5,614 nt of DNA, taken from assembly GCA_021107975.1 (NCBI GenBank), contig JAIORT010000910.1, forward strand, positions 1 through 5,614, written 5' to 3'. The notes beneath the pieces are model-generated. The model was not told the origin of the DNA. It ran no database searches and saw nothing but the letters and a program-made list of their open reading frames with translations. This document shows positions 4,319-5,614 of this stretch, piece by piece. Source of the DNA: Bacteroidales bacterium (GTDB taxonomy: Bacteria; Bacteroidota; Bacteroidia; Bacteroidales; JAADJA01). The position numbers and the translations under genes are program-made. The stretch's first letter is position 1, and the number at the start of each line of letters is the position of its first letter.

Positions 4319-5614
4319 ATGAAATCGAAATTTTTATTAGTAATGATGAGTATTGTTGCTTTTAGCAACATGACATTAAAAAGTCAGACAATTGCTTCTG
4401 ATGAAGCGAAAACTGTAGCAGTAAATTTCTACAACTACCAGGTAATTGCAGAAAAAAGCATCAAACCATCCACTATTTCTCCAACTGATATTTCTTTAAT
4501 AAAAGCTGAAGAAATTGATTTGTATTATATAGTAAATATTAATGAAAACGGATTCGTGATAATTAGTGCACAACGCAATGTTTATCCGGTATTGGCTTAT
4601 TCAACCAAAAATGTTTTTTCATCCACAGATATACCTGATCATGTTCAGGCTTTGTTGAATGGATATGAAAAGCAAATTATCAATGCTGTCAAAACCAGGC
4701 AAAAGGCAGGAGCTGAAATAGAAACAACATGGAATAATCTTCTGACCAACCAAATGCCAAAACTGTCAAAATCCTTTATTGAACCTTTATCGACATCCTT
4801 GTGGAACCAAACCGTACCGTACAATTTATACTGTCCGGAAGATCCGAATGGCCCAGGAGGCCATGTAGTAACAGGCTGTCCTTCTACTGCCATGGCCCAG
4901 CTCATGTTTTATTACAGATATCCCGAACAAGGCGTGGGAAGTAACAGTTATTATCAATACCCCTACGGTACGATCAGTGCAGATTTTGAAAACGCCTACT
5001 ATGATTATAATGCCATGACAAATGTTAGTACTGCTCAGAATTATGAAGAAGTAGCAGAATTAAGCTTTCATGCAGGCGTTGCTATTAACACTGTATACGG
5101 GCCAACTGTCTCAGGTGTTTATTATATGTCAACTGTTGTTGAAGGACTTGAAAACCATTTTGCCTATTCTGAAGATGCTCAATTAGTGTTTAAAACAGGC
5201 TATACACAAGATGAATGGGAAAGTATGATAAGGGATGACCTTGACTTACTGATGCCGGTAATTTACTGTGCTGTTGACCTTGTTGCAGGTGGAGGCCACA
5301 CATGGATTTGTGACGGCTATGATACTGATGATTATTTTCATATGAATTTTGGTTGGGGAGGTGCATATGACGGATATTATTATTTGGATGATATTTCTGT
5401 CGGGGGATATACATTTAGTGCACAGCACCAGATGATCATAGACATTTTCCCTGATGATGGCTCATATCCGGATTTTTGTACAGGAACTACACATTTATCA
5501 GCTTTCGATGGTACATTTACTGATGGGAGCGGACCATATAATTATGAGGACAATTCTTCATGCAGTTGGCTGATTGACACACAAACAACAGATGATTCAG
5601 TTACATCAATAAGC
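4319..5614 (+). CDS. Secreted C10 (streptopain-like) cysteine protease with CUB domain, 3'-partial
   Basis: The 432 visible residues begin with a signal peptide (lysines at 2 and 4, hydrophobic stretch 5-15, probable cleavage near KSQT at 21-24). An inhibitory propeptide follows; INENGFVIISAQRNVYPVLA (74-93) and the helix before residue 125 match the SpeB-type pro-domain. The mature enzyme probably starts near LWNQTVPYN (161-169). The nucleophile is C187 in TGCPSTAMAQ and the catalytic histidine is H327 in GGGHTWICDGYD; HMNFGWGG (341-348, W346) completes the usual active-site set. From C387 a CUB-like beta-sandwich begins, with C387 and C415 as its first disulfide pair. The reading frame is open at the window edge, so the C-terminus, including any type IX secretion signal, is unseen. 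Secreted homologues degrade host or environmental proteins. No inhibitor gene lies directly upstream, unlike some Bacteroides C10 loci. No clear promoter or terminator is seen in the 49-base gap, which holds three TTTAAAC copies (4294-4316). Confidence 0.92.
   Translation, partial: MKSKFLLVMMSIVAFSNMTLKSQTIASDEAKTVAVNFYNYQVIAEKSIKPSTISPTDISLIKAEEIDLYYIVNINENGFVIISAQRNVYPVLAYSTKNVFSSTDIPDHVQALLNGYEKQIINAVKTRQKAGAEIETTWNNLLTNQMPKLSKSFIEPLSTSLWNQTVPYNLYCPEDPNGPGGHVVTGCPSTAMAQLMFYYRYPEQGVGSNSYYQYPYGTISADFENAYYDYNAMTNVSTAQNYEEVAELSFHAGVAINTVYGPTVSGVYYMSTVVEGLENHFAYSEDAQLVFKTGYTQDEWESMIRDDLDLLMPVIYCAVDLVAGGGHTWICDGYDTDDYFHMNFGWGGAYDGYYYLDDISVGGYTFSAQHQMIIDIFPDDGSYPDFCTGTTHLSAFDGTFTDGSGPYNYEDNSSCSWLIDTQTTDDSVTSIS

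Noticed and set aside
4645..4905. Open frame of 86 codons on the - strand
   Set aside because: It lies antisense inside the pro-domain and active-site region of the C10 protease, whose motifs are clear. Its product has no recognisable domain.
5190..5428. Two overlapping open frames on the - strand
   Set aside because: Both are antisense to the catalytic histidine region of the protease; the translations are low-complexity (many H, N and Q) and typical of shadow frames.

Overview
The window reads as chromosomal DNA of a Bacteroidota member. The evidence is the AT-rich composition, promoter elements of the TAnnTTTG type, starts without strong Shine-Dalgarno sequences, a membrane-anchored TPR/LuxR-type regulator typical of this phylum, and a secreted C10 (streptopain) protease carrying a CUB domain. 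The protease most resembles those of anaerobic or marine Bacteroidales and Marinilabiliales. The assignment is inference from style and gene families, not from a marker gene.

Layout, all genes on the + strand. Positions 1-101 may hold the last codons of an upstream gene. A GC-rich hairpin follows, then about 310 bases of non-coding DNA rich in palindromes and short repeats. At 452-2113 lies a transmembrane one-component regulator: signal peptide, periplasmic TPRs, one membrane helix, coiled coil, cytoplasmic LuxR-type HTH. It ends in its own hairpin-plus-T terminator. A second unit, 2327-2581, encodes an 84-residue two-helix membrane protein with a good -7 box and its own terminator. Then come three genes with no visible terminator between them and exactly 49 bases in each gap: a three-helix membrane protein of unknown function (2730-3314), a CPBP-family intramembrane protease with all catalytic motifs intact (3364-4269), and a secreted C10 cysteine protease (4319 to the window end, 3'-incomplete).

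How the parts may work together is mostly inference. An 8-base motif, AAATCTGT, occurs as an inverted pair before the regulator gene and again just upstream of the -7 box of the small membrane protein gene, so the regulator could bind both. The last three genes could form a transcript combining membrane proteolysis with an exported protease, but nothing shows that they share substrates.

The most unusual small details are the in-frame 21-bp tandem duplication in the first membrane helix of the 84-residue protein, the densely palindromic leader before the regulator, and the contrast in base composition between the AT-rich membrane genes and the protease catalytic core. I found no CRISPR array, insertion sequence, tRNA or rRNA, and no convincing wholly new system.
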